Shown: one piece after another, positions 1-18,220 of the stretch
Layout: each line of letters opens with the position of its first letter
Numbering within the stretch: the first letter of the stretch is position 1
Source: Hippophae tibetana
Lineage: Eukaryota; Streptophyta; Magnoliopsida; Rosales; Elaeagnaceae
Direction: 5' to 3'
NCBI GenBank assembly: GCA_037013495.1
Contig: CM072810.1
Span: 106,048,898-106,112,897 of the forward strand
DNA length: 64,000 nt
Position numbers and translations under genes: made by a program
The notes under the pieces: model-generated
The model's database searches: none
Told to the model about the DNA's origin: nothing
What the model saw: only the letters and a program-made list of their open reading frames with translations

Positions 1-289
1 ACATTTGATTAGAATCATATTATGATATTGCAATATTGCAAGGCACATGAAAAAAAAATCACTGCCAAAAGGTAAAGTGGGAAACTAAGAAGCAAAAAGC
101 AAAGTAGGAAACTATGGAGCCAAAGTTAGTGGCGATACTACCCCAAAACAAAATGTTTCTGACATATACCTAGCAGAAAGAACAGGGCAAAAGAAAAGCC
201 AAAGGAGTTGGGGGATCAAGAATAGAAATATTAATAATTGGAATGAAGAAAAAAAGAAGGCAATGACCATATTTACATGGGATAAATGC

Positions 290-475
290 CTTGGGGGTTC
301 CTTTTCTTTGAGTAAAAGTGTTGTTTAGTCCTCTAAACAACACTTTTACTTGAAGTCCTTTTATTACTAATAATTTTAAATTACTAAATGTCTTTTTTTG
401 GCATATTTTTTAAAACAAAAAGGATTAAATGACACCTTTTGTACAAGTAAAGGGACCAAATTGGCTTTCCACCCT
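290..475. repeat. foldback-bearing repeat fragment in the ALG1-like intron
   Basis: The segment holds a perfect 18-bp inverted repeat (311-328 and 333-350) with a 4-base loop. It is followed by a T-rich stretch and then by sequence at about 421-475 that again resembles the hairpin surroundings (an aagtaaaggga-like motif). The composition suggests a small non-autonomous transposon remnant. No coding potential. Confidence 0.5.
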
Positions 476-559
476 ATTATGCTGTTCCAGAAGGCAGAAG
501 CTATAGGATTTGAGAGCATGCATTATTTCAGCGAGTAGATAAAAACAATATGAACTCAC

Positions 560-2903
560 CAACTAGTACTGCTAACGATAAGTGCTGGCCTATTTGGCTT
601 TAGAACAACATCAGTGCCAACCAGAATAGTAAATAAAGTGTCATTTGAATCCCTTTTCAGGAGCTCTCCACTTCCTACAAAATCATGATAATAGATGAAC
701 CCACCGAGAAGGAGAACTGGAGATAGATAGCAATAGGTTATAAAATTACCAATGGTAGCATAATCCTGAGCGCTGTGTGGCTGCCTCAGATTTTTATCTA
801 GTCTGCAAAACAACTGAACAAAACTCAAAGGTTATATTTACTTAACAAGTCAGGTAGCTTCAATAGTAAAGCGAGAAAATATCAATGCACCTTATGTTTT
901 TCCTCAAGAGAAGCAGGACGAAAAAACTCTGGAGGTTGATCATATAAAACTGTGGCTCTGTTAATTTGAATATAGAATTTGAGCAACTAAGCATTCTTGA
1001 TTTTAAATTTTAAGAACCGAATGACAAAAGAATAAAAATGAATACCAAGCTGAAAGCCTTACTTAATTCCCCAATTTTGAGCCAATTCATGCTGCATTGC
1101 TTTTGTTACGCATAGGGAGCCATCTGCCAAGTTCCCGTAATACCTCTCAAACCTAACCAAATATATTGCAGCATTCACATTAACTTCAATCCCAGAACTA
1201 GGCTACCCCTAAAAAAGTCTAAAAGGGTACAGATGAAGACCATCGGTATACTGCCACAAATTTACTGCTTCTTCCAAGGGACAGTGCCAGCAAAGTGTAT
1301 CCAAAATTATGCCAATCAACAATAAATGCAGAACGCCTGCGACTGCTTGCCCATTTTACAGCAGCCAAAGTTGGAACAGAAGGTGGATTCTGCAGCGACA
1401 AGATGCATTAAGTACTAAACAGTTGTTATACACATTTGAGTGCTCATGCACATTTGTATGTTGCCTTCATTATATCAAAGTTATAACTATATATACTTAC
1501 AACATGCATAAATAATAGAAACGGATTTAGAATAAGGGTTCGATTTCTTTCAGTGAAAATTGCAACATCACCTGTACAAGGAAAACATCTGGAGCAGCTA
1601 TTTTAAAACAAAGAAACCAAAGCAGCACGATGAACTGGATCAGTGGCTTGACCAAAAGGAAAAAAGGTTTAAATATCTTGGGAAGATGGGACACAGTCAA
1701 CCACTGCCTCTACAAATCAAAGTGACAAATCAGTCACTATAATGTCACAAAGATATCTTCCTCTCCTAAGACCAAACATAAATACCAAGTACCATTTCGT
1801 ATATATGAATAGAATGGTGCTTCAATATAGCTGAATGAGGTTCAGAACCTGTTCAACATTCAATGAAAATATTCGTTTAGCATTTCATGAAAAACCCTTC
1901 ATTTTTTAAGAGAAATTCCATGAACCATGGAAATATGAAACTTAAATGAGCAATAATATTAGTTAAGGTAGCTCATAAATTAAAATTATTATCTTCCAAC
2001 AATCAAGGGAGTGCTTTAGATACATATTGCAGATACCACGCTGACGTAATGTAAGATATTTACAAATCAAGAGACTCAAACTATATTTGTGAAATTGTTG
2101 AAAGCACATGGTTGGTTGGAAAGGAAATGGAAAACATAAAGATCAAAAGCTAGAAAAGAATACCCTAAAAAGTTAGACTCCTCCAAAATATTAATTTTTG
2201 AATCAAGTCAAACATACTATGACTATCTTCTATGATTCAAAAAGTTAGACAATTTATGATGACACAAAGAATACCTCCATAAGCAACAACGTCCACTTCC
2301 AATGATGCCTGAAACATCAATTGAATGATTATAGATATATTAAACATTAGAATATAACAAGCTGGCATGGAAAAAAAGATGAAAAAAAATAAAAGAAACA
2401 AGGACTCAAAAAATGGGGAGAAACGGTAACCAAAACAACTTGCACAAATGCCCGTAATCAGGCTGCTCCATGGCTGAATGAGCCATTAGTATCAAGCCTC
2501 TTTAAGGATGGCATTCTTTCTCTCTTTCCACTTTGTCTCTTTCTTTTTTGTGAATATGGTAAACTCGATAAATTTACAAATAGCTATACCAACAATGTTT
2601 ACCAGAAAATAGAAAAAAGAAGGATCATTAAGAACAAAAGAAATCAAGTTACATTGCAGGAAGTAAAAAAGAAACAGAAGCAAAGCATTGGAAACAATTA
2701 TACTGCAAAGCAAAAGTGTGAACTGGGTTTGGTATAAAAGGGAACCATTTATAATTGATGGATTGATAAACTACCTGATTGGCAAGCGACAGTGCATGAT
2801 ACTGCATTCTAGGGCTACGCCCAAAGTCCCCCAAGACGACCACACAAGCCCTCCCTCTCTTCCACTGGTTCTCTTCTTCTACCCCATTCATATTTACTTT
2901 CAT
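560..2903 (-). CDS. ALG1: ALG1/TURAN-type chitobiosyldiphosphodolichol beta-1,4-mannosyltransferase, 5' part of the gene
   Basis: Family role: transfers the first mannose from GDP-mannose to dolichyl-PP-GlcNAc2 on the cytosolic face of the ER, an early step of N-glycan assembly. Nine coding exons can be spliced by eye, all with GT-AG borders and consistent phase: 2903-2775, 2308-2275, 1848-1793, 1709-1572, 1389-1241, 1152-1063, 957-891, 813-750 and 674-560. They encode about 280 residues. Diagnostic stretches are [20 protein letters not shown] (N-terminal glycosyltransferase fold), a hydrophobic membrane-associated segment [60 protein letters not shown] and [12 protein letters not shown]. The last exon ends within the Trp of SSTSW, so the C-terminal catalytic half is beyond the left edge; 1-559 reads as intron. 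The start could be Met1 at 2903 or Met5 at 2891. No stop or frameshift was seen. The family is secure; splice sites are by eye. Confidence 0.93.
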
Positions 2904-3778
2904 TTTAATATTAATTTACTTTTACCCAATAAAAGAAGTAGCATGAATCAAATTCCTAAGGGAGGGAATTCCAAACCAGCCATCATGATACTATGTTATT
3001 CTTCAGATTGTGATGTCTCTCTGCAAACAGGGATGGTTCAAGAGTTAGTGAGGCCCTAGGTCACAATTAAAAATGAGACCCTTGAAATCCATGGAAAAAA
3101 AAGTGAGGCCCTCGAAATTTATTGAAATGTTTATAATAACAATTTGAATGATTCGAAGGTACATAAAGCATTTATCATATGCAATTCTAAGTAAAAAGAA
3201 TAAAACTGAAACCAACATTAAATAAAAAGGTATCTGATAAGACAGATCCCCAGTTACATAGATTACCTATTACTAAAAGACAACCAATCAAACAGAATAT
3301 GAAACTACTAGCCGATGACCCAAATATAACATTAATCGGATATTTTTTATTTGCAAGAATGCTGAAACCTAACGAAGAACAAATCATTCAATGACTAGCT
3401 AATAAACCAGATAGGAGAATCACAAAGGGAGTAGCTTACAAATAACTTTATAAGATAAGAGCCATGTGGACTGAAGGAGCGACAATGGAGCTTACTTAAC
3501 TGGAGGGTACTTGACAATTGTCGTTGGTGTGGAAATGGTAAAGAACAAATATAGGGAGAGTGAAATCAAATATACTTAATGGGGATTTAGTTTTTTCTTT
3601 GCTATTTTTTAAACGATTTTAGTTTTTTAATTTCTCTAAAGATTTGGTTTATATACTGTGATGACCTCATATTAATCAAAAATCAGATGACCTCCTCTCA
3701 CTTGAATTTTTACATGACAAGAATGTTCTTAATTTTCATTGACTGACCAGAATTGGACAGCTATCTAATTCATCGGAA
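2904..3778. other. inferred 5' UTR intron of the ALG1-like gene with a possible transposon scrap
   Basis: No reading frame of substance. Around 3045-3140 there are two related short stretches (gtgaggccct followed by tcacaatt or cgaaattt, spaced about 60 bp) of a kind common in degraded plant transposons; I cannot name the family. The rest is AT-rich with no recognised element. Confidence 0.35.
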
Positions 3779-4026
3779 TATGGTCGACCGATGGCTCTAC
3801 TCGTTAGAACCGAATTGGACACATGTCCAACTAAATTGTATAGTTGTTTTAACTGACTAGAGTTTGGTCGGCCGATAACCCCACTTATCAAAGCCAAATT
3901 GAATACATGTCCAACTAAACTACACAATTGTCCAACTACTCAGATTTTGATTGGTTATAGCTGGAGCTAAATTGGTACATGTCCACTTCATTATAACTCA
4001 ACTATACAAATATCCAACTCACTAAC
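3779..4026. repeat. degenerate tandem repeat, about three units of 82-85 bp
   Basis: Units start near 3779, 3864 and 3946. Each carries a (t)ggtcggccgat-like head, an aattggacacatgtccaact-like middle and an actaaattgtatagttg-like tail; the third copy is the most diverged. A partial fourth unit may lie at about 3735-3778. It sits inside the inferred 5' UTR intron of the ALG1-like gene. No coding frame runs through it. Confidence 0.65.
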
Positions 4027-4671
4027 ACTATAATTGCTTCCTCTGCAAAAGTCTATATGGTACTGCAATTCGAAATTACAAACATTACAACCCATATCCT
4101 AAAAACACAGAACCATAAGTTCATCTAATAAAAATCTGAACTTTATGAGGAAAATAAAAGATACAACTAATAAAATCAAAAGGAAAAAAAGGGGAAATGT
4201 TAAAAAAATCAAATTTTTATTATGAGATCGAAAATACCTATAAAGTAAGGTGTCTAAATGCCTTCATGACCTCATATTCAGAAGCATCAGGTTGAAAAAC
4301 AAATAAACCCAAAAGTAGCAGTAGCCATAGTAATCGAGCTCGAAAAACAAAACGCTAGAAATATGAAATGTAAGCGATGGGATTTAAATGATTTCAACAT
4401 ATTATGTGAATTGAGATATTGTAAAGAGATGAGACCGTACTTAAAGGGTATAAGGGGAATATCAATAAAATTGCAAGTCCAATCTAAAATGAAAATAGCA
4501 ATAGCGGGGTCATATCAGCTTATAAACGAAGTGCAACCTTAATTGAACACTTCGAACTTCGAAGTAAAGCAAGCAAATAAGTTTCCCTTGAATCACATCG
4601 AGCATTATATATAACTTCAATAATGAACCAAACCTACTAAACCCGAAGCTCGCTAGGAAAGGAAGACTTAC
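4027..4671. other. remainder of the inferred 5' UTR intron
   Basis: AT-rich, non-coding and unremarkable. No element or RNA gene recognised. Confidence 0.4.
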
Positions 4672-4905
4672 CTCGAAGATTCAGTCTTTAATACCAATTC
4701 TTCGATTCCGATTCCAACTGCGGAGGAACCCAAATGAATCTTAGGGTAAACAATTGAAGTCAAAATGATCGGATCAATACGATCCGTGGAGAGACGAACA
4801 ATATCAGAAATCAAAGGACAGAAGAACAGCTGGAATTAAAGATGAAGAAGAGCTAGTCTGAGAGAGGGTGAAAGAGAAGGACCTGACATACCCGTGTAAA
4901 CGCAG
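4672..4905 (-). other. probable 5' UTR exon and promoter-proximal region of the ALG1-like gene
   Basis: On the minus strand a good donor (GAG then GTAAGT at 4671-4666) ends a mixed-composition stretch that starts near a pyrimidine-rich segment at about 4900-4930. No long reading frame is present. The nearest downstream coding start is the ALG1-like exon at 2903, so a 5' UTR intron of roughly 1.7 kb is inferred. Candidate acceptors lie near 2955 (TTAG) and 3020 (TTTGCAG). RNA reads would decide whether this belongs to ALG1 or to a separate transcript. Confidence 0.45.
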
Positions 4906-4921
4906 ACCCAAGTTCCCTGTG

Positions 4922-5508
4922 TCTTTTTCACTTTCTTCACTGTAGATTAATTGTAATTATAAAAAAATTTATAGAGAGATATTAGGAAAAATTCCATCGA
5001 TACCATTTCATTTATCTTCATAAATATTCTTAATATATTAAAAATGAGTTATAATAATAAGAGAGAGAGAAAATCAAAATAGCATTAGTTACAAACAATA
5101 CAAAAGTTCAATCTTTCTCTTGATCAAAACACAACACAAGAATGAAGTGAATTTTTACAACTTATTCCTAATCCACAAGCTCACTTCTATAGACAAATTA
5201 TGTGAGATTTTAGTAGCTTAACCTCCCCTTTTATTGAAGTCATAAAAAAATGTGTCGTGTAATTGATAGAAGGATCAAGAAAATACATTTAATCTTATCA
5301 AAGAAAGTTAATTAATGTACTTTTTCTTGTTTTATCTAACTTAATTGAAATTTTTGAAATTAAGTGTGATACTTCAAGTTACATATTTTAGTAAAAAAAT
5401 TGAAGGAGACAACCTAAAACTATCCCAACTATGATAAAGAGATGTATGTTTTGGTGAAGGTTTTAGAAAATTGACAATACTGTCTATGATTGAAGAAATT
5501 TGTAACCA
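4922..5508. other. intergenic, AT-rich
   Basis: Upstream of the ALG1-like transcription unit. About 5400-5508 may be a further degraded part of the gypsy RNase H remnant that follows; nothing else is recognised. Confidence 0.4.
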
Positions 5509-5662
5509 TAAATCCTTAAAACATTTGAAAGGACAGCAAATATTTAACAAATGACATGCTAGGTGGATGGGATTCATTAAAAACATTCCTTATGGGATCA
5601 TATACATGCAAGGGAAGGAAAACGTGATGACTAATGCATTGTTCCAAATATATGCTTTATTT
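5509..5662 (+). pseudogene. Ty3-gypsy RNase H domain remnant
   Basis: One plus-strand frame reads SLKHLKGQQIFNK, a stop, then HARWMGFIKNIPYGIIYMQG and KENVMTNALFQIYAL. This matches the familiar end of the gypsy RNase H region, where a LKxLKGQ..LN/K..HA.W motif leads into IKYKQGKxNVVADALSR. The in-frame TGA at about 5551 and the eroded final motif show it is dead. No LTR or other domain of the same element was found nearby, so it is an isolated scrap of an old insertion. Confidence 0.65.
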
Positions 5663-6600
5663 TTTGTTCGGATTAACTAAATGTTTTTTTTAATGTATAT
5701 ATTTGATATTTTTAAATATATACTTGGTGTGATTTGAACATGTGATTTAAAACAAAGATAATAAATGATAAATTTTTCATGTATATATATGTGTGTTTTT
5801 CATAAATCTAAAGATAAATTTTTGAATATTTATATTTAGTGCTTGAAATTACTAATGCGTTAAAAGTAACAGTTTTATAGAGAAAACTTTCAATACAAAC
5901 TCTAATTCTTAAAAATAAAATAGCATATGTTTAGCAAATGGAATACAATTTCCGAGAATAAAAACTATTTACATGAATTATAGCTCATCTTCATTTATTC
6001 GTTACTTATCATAAAAATAAGAAAAATTAATTAATTGATATTATATTTAATTTTTATAAAATATTCTCTTTTCATCTATATTCTTACGTTGGAAGATTTT
6101 TTTTTAAATATATATTATTGGGGATGAATAATTATTCTTGTCATGCATATCACAACCCTTTTATAAAATCGGTAAGAATATACTTAAAAATAAAATAAAT
6201 TTTCCTATTCTTTGTTTGAAATTTTAAGACTATGAATTGCAATTCTTTTAAAATATCTACTCTTCCACGAGAATAATTATTCATTTTTAATAATATACTT
6301 TAAGCAAATACCTTTCAATTTTAAATAACGTTTCTAAAAAACTTAGTATTTTTAAAACTATTTTAGTTTTTTCTTAATAAGTGTTAATTATGTTTTATGT
6401 AAAACATTCACCAACTTTGTAATAAATATGCCAAGAGATATTGATTTTATTACAAATATGTATAAATGGTTTCAAAAATTGTAAACATATTTATATATAA
6501 AAAATATCTATATAGGGTTTGTTCGTTCTCCCTTCTCGTCATCCCTCTATTGTTATTTTCTCTTTTTGTTGTTGCTTTTTATTTATTTATATTTTATATG
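5663..6600. other. intergenic, very AT-rich
   Basis: Long A/T runs and short palindromic AT motifs. No gene, element boundary or RNA gene recognised. Confidence 0.4.
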
Positions 6601-7440
6601 TCTTTGTTTCTCCTCTCCTTTTGTTTTTTTAAGTAAATATACTTTTAATTATATGCATAAATAAATACCAAAATATCTTTAAAATAAATAAATAAATTAT
6701 AATTATAAAGGGTGAATAACCAAAAAATAATACATTAGTTATTCTCTCGCTCAAATAGTTTACTACTTTTTTAAGATAAATAAATACCAAAATACTTCTA
6801 AAACAAATACATTTCTTTACGTATAAAAAGCTTTGATGGTTTTGTCGACGATGTCTTTTTAATTTTTTACACCAATAAATATCAATATATATATAATAAA
6901 TATACATTCTATATTTTTTTGTTAGTTTTTTTATCTTTCTTTTCTCTCTTTTAACTGCTTTTTTTAAGTAAATATATTTTTTATTTACACATAAACAAAT
7001 AATAAAGTATCTCTAAACTAAATACAATTTTATTTATACACACAAATAAATATCAAATGTCTTTCAAATATATATATTTTTTATAATTATAAAGTGTAAA
7101 TAACTATGAACATTACACTAATTATTATTCTCTGACACTATTTTACTACAATTTTTATATACAAATAAATATCAAAATATATATGTAATAAATATATATT
7201 TATATTTTTTATTAATTTTTTACACTAATAAATATCAAAATATCTATACAATAAATACATTTTTATGAATAATTATTTTGTAAATTGCAATCATTTTTAT
7301 GACATTATGTGTGAAAATTCAAACAATTAATGATTATATATTTAATGAGTATTTCACCAATTCACTTATGATATTTTAAGCTTCAATCTTTTGTCGAAAA
7401 TTGTTGTTTTTTTTTACAAAAATAAATATCAATATATATA
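6600..7440. repeat. AT-rich degenerate tandem repeat block, left part
   Basis: A unit built around aataaatatcaaaatat, then ataataaatacattttta, then tgaataattattttgta recurs several times with strong drift, spaced irregularly at about 70-170 bp. The same motif set reappears on the far side of the large inverted repeat (9880-10260), suggesting one repeat block split by insertion of the inverted repeat. Confidence 0.5.
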
Positions 7441-7446
7441 TATAAT

Positions 7447-9787
7447 TGTAAGGATTATAAGTGTTGGCTATTTTCGTAGACAATATTTATCTGTAAATTT
7501 GTTTTTAGGTCAACTATCAACTCTATCAAGAAAAGTCAAACAAATACTCATTTTTTAGATAATTACACTTCGGGTATATATTTTATAACTACGACACATA
7601 AGATTATATTTATGCATTTAATACACGTGCTTATAAATCTGAAATTATTTTTAGTGCTAAAATATGGAATAAAATATGCTAAAATATTAGATAAGATATA
7701 CTCTAAATTCTAGTTGAAATCTTTAGCATAAAAGATAATATAAAATCTATTTTAAAATAACTCTTCTTTAAATAGGAGTCTTCTTAATTAATGAGTATTA
7801 TTAATCCTATTTATAATAAAAAATATATTTATCAATCATATGTGAATTTTCTTAATTAATGAGTATTACTAATATTATTTGTAATAGAAAAGATATTTAT
7901 CAATTACATATGATTAAGGGTTTTAATTTTCCTATAAATAAAACTCATTGCTCATTGTTTCAATCAACCACGTAAGAACATTATTTTATTCTTTTTAATT
8001 TCTATCTTTTTTTATACAAATATAAGATCATAATTCTTTAGGTTTTTTCTATTTAGTTAATCTATCAAATATTGGTAATTATGTTTGAATGATTAATAAG
8101 CCTAATTATTTTATTATATTTTGATGATATGTTCTTATGGCTTCTTCTTTATTTTTGTTCTTAAATTGTTTGATCAAATAATTATTTTTGTCATATCATA
8201 GTTATTTATATGATTATTAATCTTTAAAGAAACTATATTTATTAAACTTGTACTTGATCTTTTTGCTCTAGAATTTGTCAATTAATTTGATTTAAGTGAC
8301 ATATATTTTGAATTATCTAGTTAGGATTATTCATTATTAAATCTATTCTAGAACACACGGACACTTGTGTTTTTGTGCTAACCATTCTTTTATTTTTACA
8401 ATTTATTTTTACACACGATTGTATATCTGACCGCTTTGTTTAAATTATTAAAAGTTTATAAATTATAGACCTGAATAGGTTATTTTTAATTTTTAACAAT
8501 TTATAATTTAATAATCTAAATAAAACGGTCAGATATACAATCGTGTGTAAAAATAAAGTGCGAAAATAAAAGAATATCACACGATATTTTTGGGTGGAAA
8601 CAACCTAAGCTATAATCATGACCTAAGAGGAAAATCACCGGTTCATCGAACCACCTAACTTTTTACTATAAAAAACAAATGTTCAAGTACAAACTCGGTA
8701 TTATGCTACCCTCCTTAGGATACTGTCTCAATGAACCTTACTTATGAGCCTCTACTCTATTTTAACAGTTTTTAATATTAGCATGAGCGGTTTCCAAACC
8801 AACATTTCAATAATTTTCCTACCAATCAAATACATTCCCGACTTAACTATAGAATGGTTAGCACAAAAACACAAGTGCCCCGTATGTTCTAGAACAGATT
8901 TAATAATAAATAATCTTAACTAGATGATTCAAAATATATGTCACTTAAATCAAATCAACTAGCAAATTCTATAGCAAAAAGATCAAGTACAAGTTTAATA
9001 AATATAGTTTTTTCAAAGATTAATAATCATATAAATAACTATGATATGACAAAAATAATTATTTAATCTAACAATTTAAGAACAAAAATAAAGAAGAAGC
9101 CATAAGAACATATCATCAAAATATAATAAAATAATTAGGTTTATTAATCAATCAAACATAATCACCAATATTTGATAGATTAACTAAATAGAAAAAACTT
9201 AAAGAATTATGATCTTATATTTGTAAAAAAAGATATAGAAATTAAAAAGAATAAAATAATGCTCTTATGTGATTGATTAAAACAATAAGCAATGAATTTT
9301 ATTTATAGGAAAAATTAAAACGCTTAATCCTATGTAATTGATAAATATCTTTTCTATTACAAATAAGATTAGTAATACTCATTAATTAAGAAAACTCCTA
9401 TATAATTGATAAATATCTTTTCTATTATAAATAAGATTAATAATACTCATTAATTAAGAAGACTCATATTTAAAGAAGATTTATTTTAAAATAGATTTTA
9501 TATTATCTTTTATGCTAAAGATTTAAGCTATAATTTAGAGTATATCTTATCTAATATTTTAGCATATTTTATTCCATATTTTAACACTAAAAATAATTTC
9601 AGATTTACAAGCATGTGTTATTAAATGCATAAATATAATCATATGTATCATAATTATCAAAAATATACCTAAAGTATAATTATCTGAAACTCGAGTATTT
9701 GTTTGGAGTTTTCTTGATAACACTTAAAAATAAATTTATAGATAAATATTTTGTCCACGAAAATAATCAACACTCATAGTCCTTACA
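7447..9787. repeat. 2.34-kb imperfect inverted repeat with arms of about 940 bp
   Basis: The left arm (7447-8387) and right arm (8852-9787) are reverse complements at roughly 85% identity where aligned by eye. They are colinear from end to end: paired coordinates sum to about 17234 at the outer ends, 17240 in the middle and 17239 at the inner ends. Outer termini read TGTAAGGA(T/C)TAT(A/G)AGTGTTG going inward on both sides. Each arm contains a TATA-like CCTATAAATA about 485 bp from its outer end, left at 7931 and right mirrored at 9300-9309, as an LTR promoter would. The spacer is 464 bp. Possible origins: two LTR copies in opposite orientation, a foldback transposon, or an inverted duplication. 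No protein-coding frame. Confidence 0.85.
8384..8575. repeat. inner hairpin inside the spacer of the large inverted repeat
   Basis: Positions 8384-8433 pair with 8526-8575 (sum 16959) around the motif acacgattgtatatctgacc, and pairing continues more loosely toward a centre near 8480. Its axis differs from that of the large repeat (about 8619), so the two are separate events or nested elements. Sequence like its inner part recurs at 9789-9870, just outside the large repeat. Confidence 0.75.
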
Positions 9788-10260
9788 GTTATTAAATTAT
9801 AAAATAGTAAAAATTAAAAATAACATATTCACCTCTTCTAGGTTAATTAGGTACATATCTTATAAACTTTTAATAATAAATACATATTTTTTTAAATTTT
9901 TACATGAATAAATATCAAAAAAATTATATAATATATAGATTTTTTATGAATGATTATTTTGTATAATGCAAACATTTTAATTACATTAAGTTGATAATTC
10001 ATACAGTTAATGATGATATATTTCATGAGTATTGGATTAATTCACTTATGATATCTTTATATATAAAAAGACATAATGTTTGATCAACAATCGTTTTTTT
10101 TAGTTTTTATACCAATAAATACCAAAATATTTATATAATAAATAAATTTTTTTATTTTTTTATTTTTATACCAATGAATACCAAAATATTCATATAATAA
10201 ATACATTTTTATGAATAGTTATTTTATATAATGTAATTATTTTTATTACATATAGGATGA
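9788..10260. repeat. AT-rich degenerate tandem repeat block, right part
   Basis: Carries the aataaataccaaaatat, ataataaata and ttttatgaatagttatttta motif set already seen at 6600-7440. The first 80 bp (9789-9870) resemble the inner hairpin region at 8440-8512 in reverse complement. Confidence 0.45.
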
Positions 10261-11268
10261 TAATTCTTATTTAATATATTTGTTAAAAGAAATATAACTT
10301 ATATTTAAACTGTATATCACTGTCATAAAGTGACATATCTATTGCTCATAAAATAATTATTATTGTATATGTATTTTTCATTAAAGTAATAAATTAATTA
10401 AATTTTTACTAATAAAATAATTATTGTTGTATATTTACTCTTCATCAAAATAATAAATTAATTAACTATTTATTTTAAGATTATTTTTTTATACCTTTAT
10501 ATAAAATTTTAACATTAATTTTTCAATTTGCCAAAATTTTGTTTTATTTTTTTACATAAAAAATTTAAAACAATAATAATTATTACTTATATAATTATCA
10601 AATTACTATAACATTAACTTTAGTCCACACGTGACCTTTTTTAAGGTATTTTGGCTAATTTTACCTATTATGTAAAATATAAGGCACATTTTATACACAA
10701 TGTATTAAATTTGTAAAAAATGTTTCCTCAGAATATTTGTATAAATAATCAACTTTCATCTACTACATTATTATTTAATTGCTCAATATCTTTATAGCTG
10801 TGTTATAGATTAAATCTCTTAATTATATCAAAAGGAATAATTTAATCAATTTATTATTTTTTATATTAATTTAATCATTTTTTTTTGTAAAAGTGATAAT
10901 ATGATAACAAATGACCATTTTTTTCATTTTTTTTATTTTTCTTATAAATTTTGTTTCAATTGTTATTAAAATATCAATTTCATAAATTATATTCAATAAT
11001 AGATAATAATGATTACAAAATTAATTAAAAAAAATATCACAACAAAAACATACAAGTCAAAAATTCTCATTTGGCATTGTTCTTGAGTTTTGATGAAAAA
11101 TCCCACATTGGAGTTTACTACACTGTCACTTTCAATAGAAAACAAGTTATGGCCTTTAAACGCATTGCCAAGGTGGAAGAGAGCTCAATTGAGAGTTTGC
11201 CCTGTAAACCATAGTGATCCACTAGAAAACAATTCTAGGCCTTTCCATTAGAAAACAACACGGAGCAA
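10261..11268. other. AT-rich intergenic sequence and 3' flank of LYSA
   Basis: The first 800 bp hold no gene or element I can name. About 11080-11268 is of higher complexity and probably contains the 3' UTR of the minus-strand LYSA gene. Confidence 0.4.
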
Positions 11269-17776
<6,508 letters not shown>

Positions 17777-17876
17777 ATGGAAGCGTTTACTGCCATTGTG
17801 GGACAAACCCCATTAAGAACATCCTGGATTGAAAGAAACTCGGGTCGAAGTACAATGAATGCTATAGAGATTACTG
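17777..17876 (+). pseudogene. possible orphan first exon, identity unknown
   Basis: An ATG opens a 33-codon frame reading MEAFTAIVGQTPLRTSW and continuing to a possible donor (CTG then GTGTTT at 17877). The local composition is less AT-rich than its surroundings and an upstream purine-rich leader resembles a 5' UTR. The sequence beyond is a LINE-like tail and a copia element, and no following exon could be found. I do not recognise the protein, and it may be chance. Confidence 0.25.
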
Positions 17877-17947
17877 GTGTTTTTCAATTGCTTCCTTTTT
17901 CGTTTTAATTTTATGGTTGTTTTTATTATAATTTGACATGGGTTTGA

Positions 17948-18215
17948 TTTATTTATTTTTTCGATCAAAGAAATAAGGAATTGCATTAACAAGCCCACGC
18001 AGGCAAACAATAAAAAAACAGAAACCTAATAAAAACACTAAAACCAAAACAGAAACACAAAATGGACACTAAACAAGAGCTGAAAAACAACAAAGACTCC
18101 TCGAGAGAAGCTTGAGCAACTTTAGGAATCAAACCACACTTATATAGTAGATGACCGACCATGAGCAAAAATGAACAAACAGTCAAATCAAAGTATATGA
18201 CCGACCATCTAAGCA
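17948..18215 (-). mobile_element. LINE-like 3' tail, minus strand, split by the copia insertion
   Basis: Read on the minus strand, this ends in a GCCTGCGTGGGCTTGTTAAT-like stretch, then TTTCTTTGATCG and an A-rich (AAAT-type) tail at about 17950, the usual look of a plant non-LTR retrotransposon 3' end. It is interrupted at 18216-18220 by the copia element; its probable upstream part continues at 23645. No reverse transcriptase is left, so the assignment rests on the tail alone. Confidence 0.4.
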
Positions 18216-18220
18216 GAACA

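Noticed and set aside
2688..3059. 123-codon plus-strand open frame
   Set aside because: It lies antisense to the first ALG1-like exon and its intron; the minus strand gives the conserved protein, so this is a shadow.
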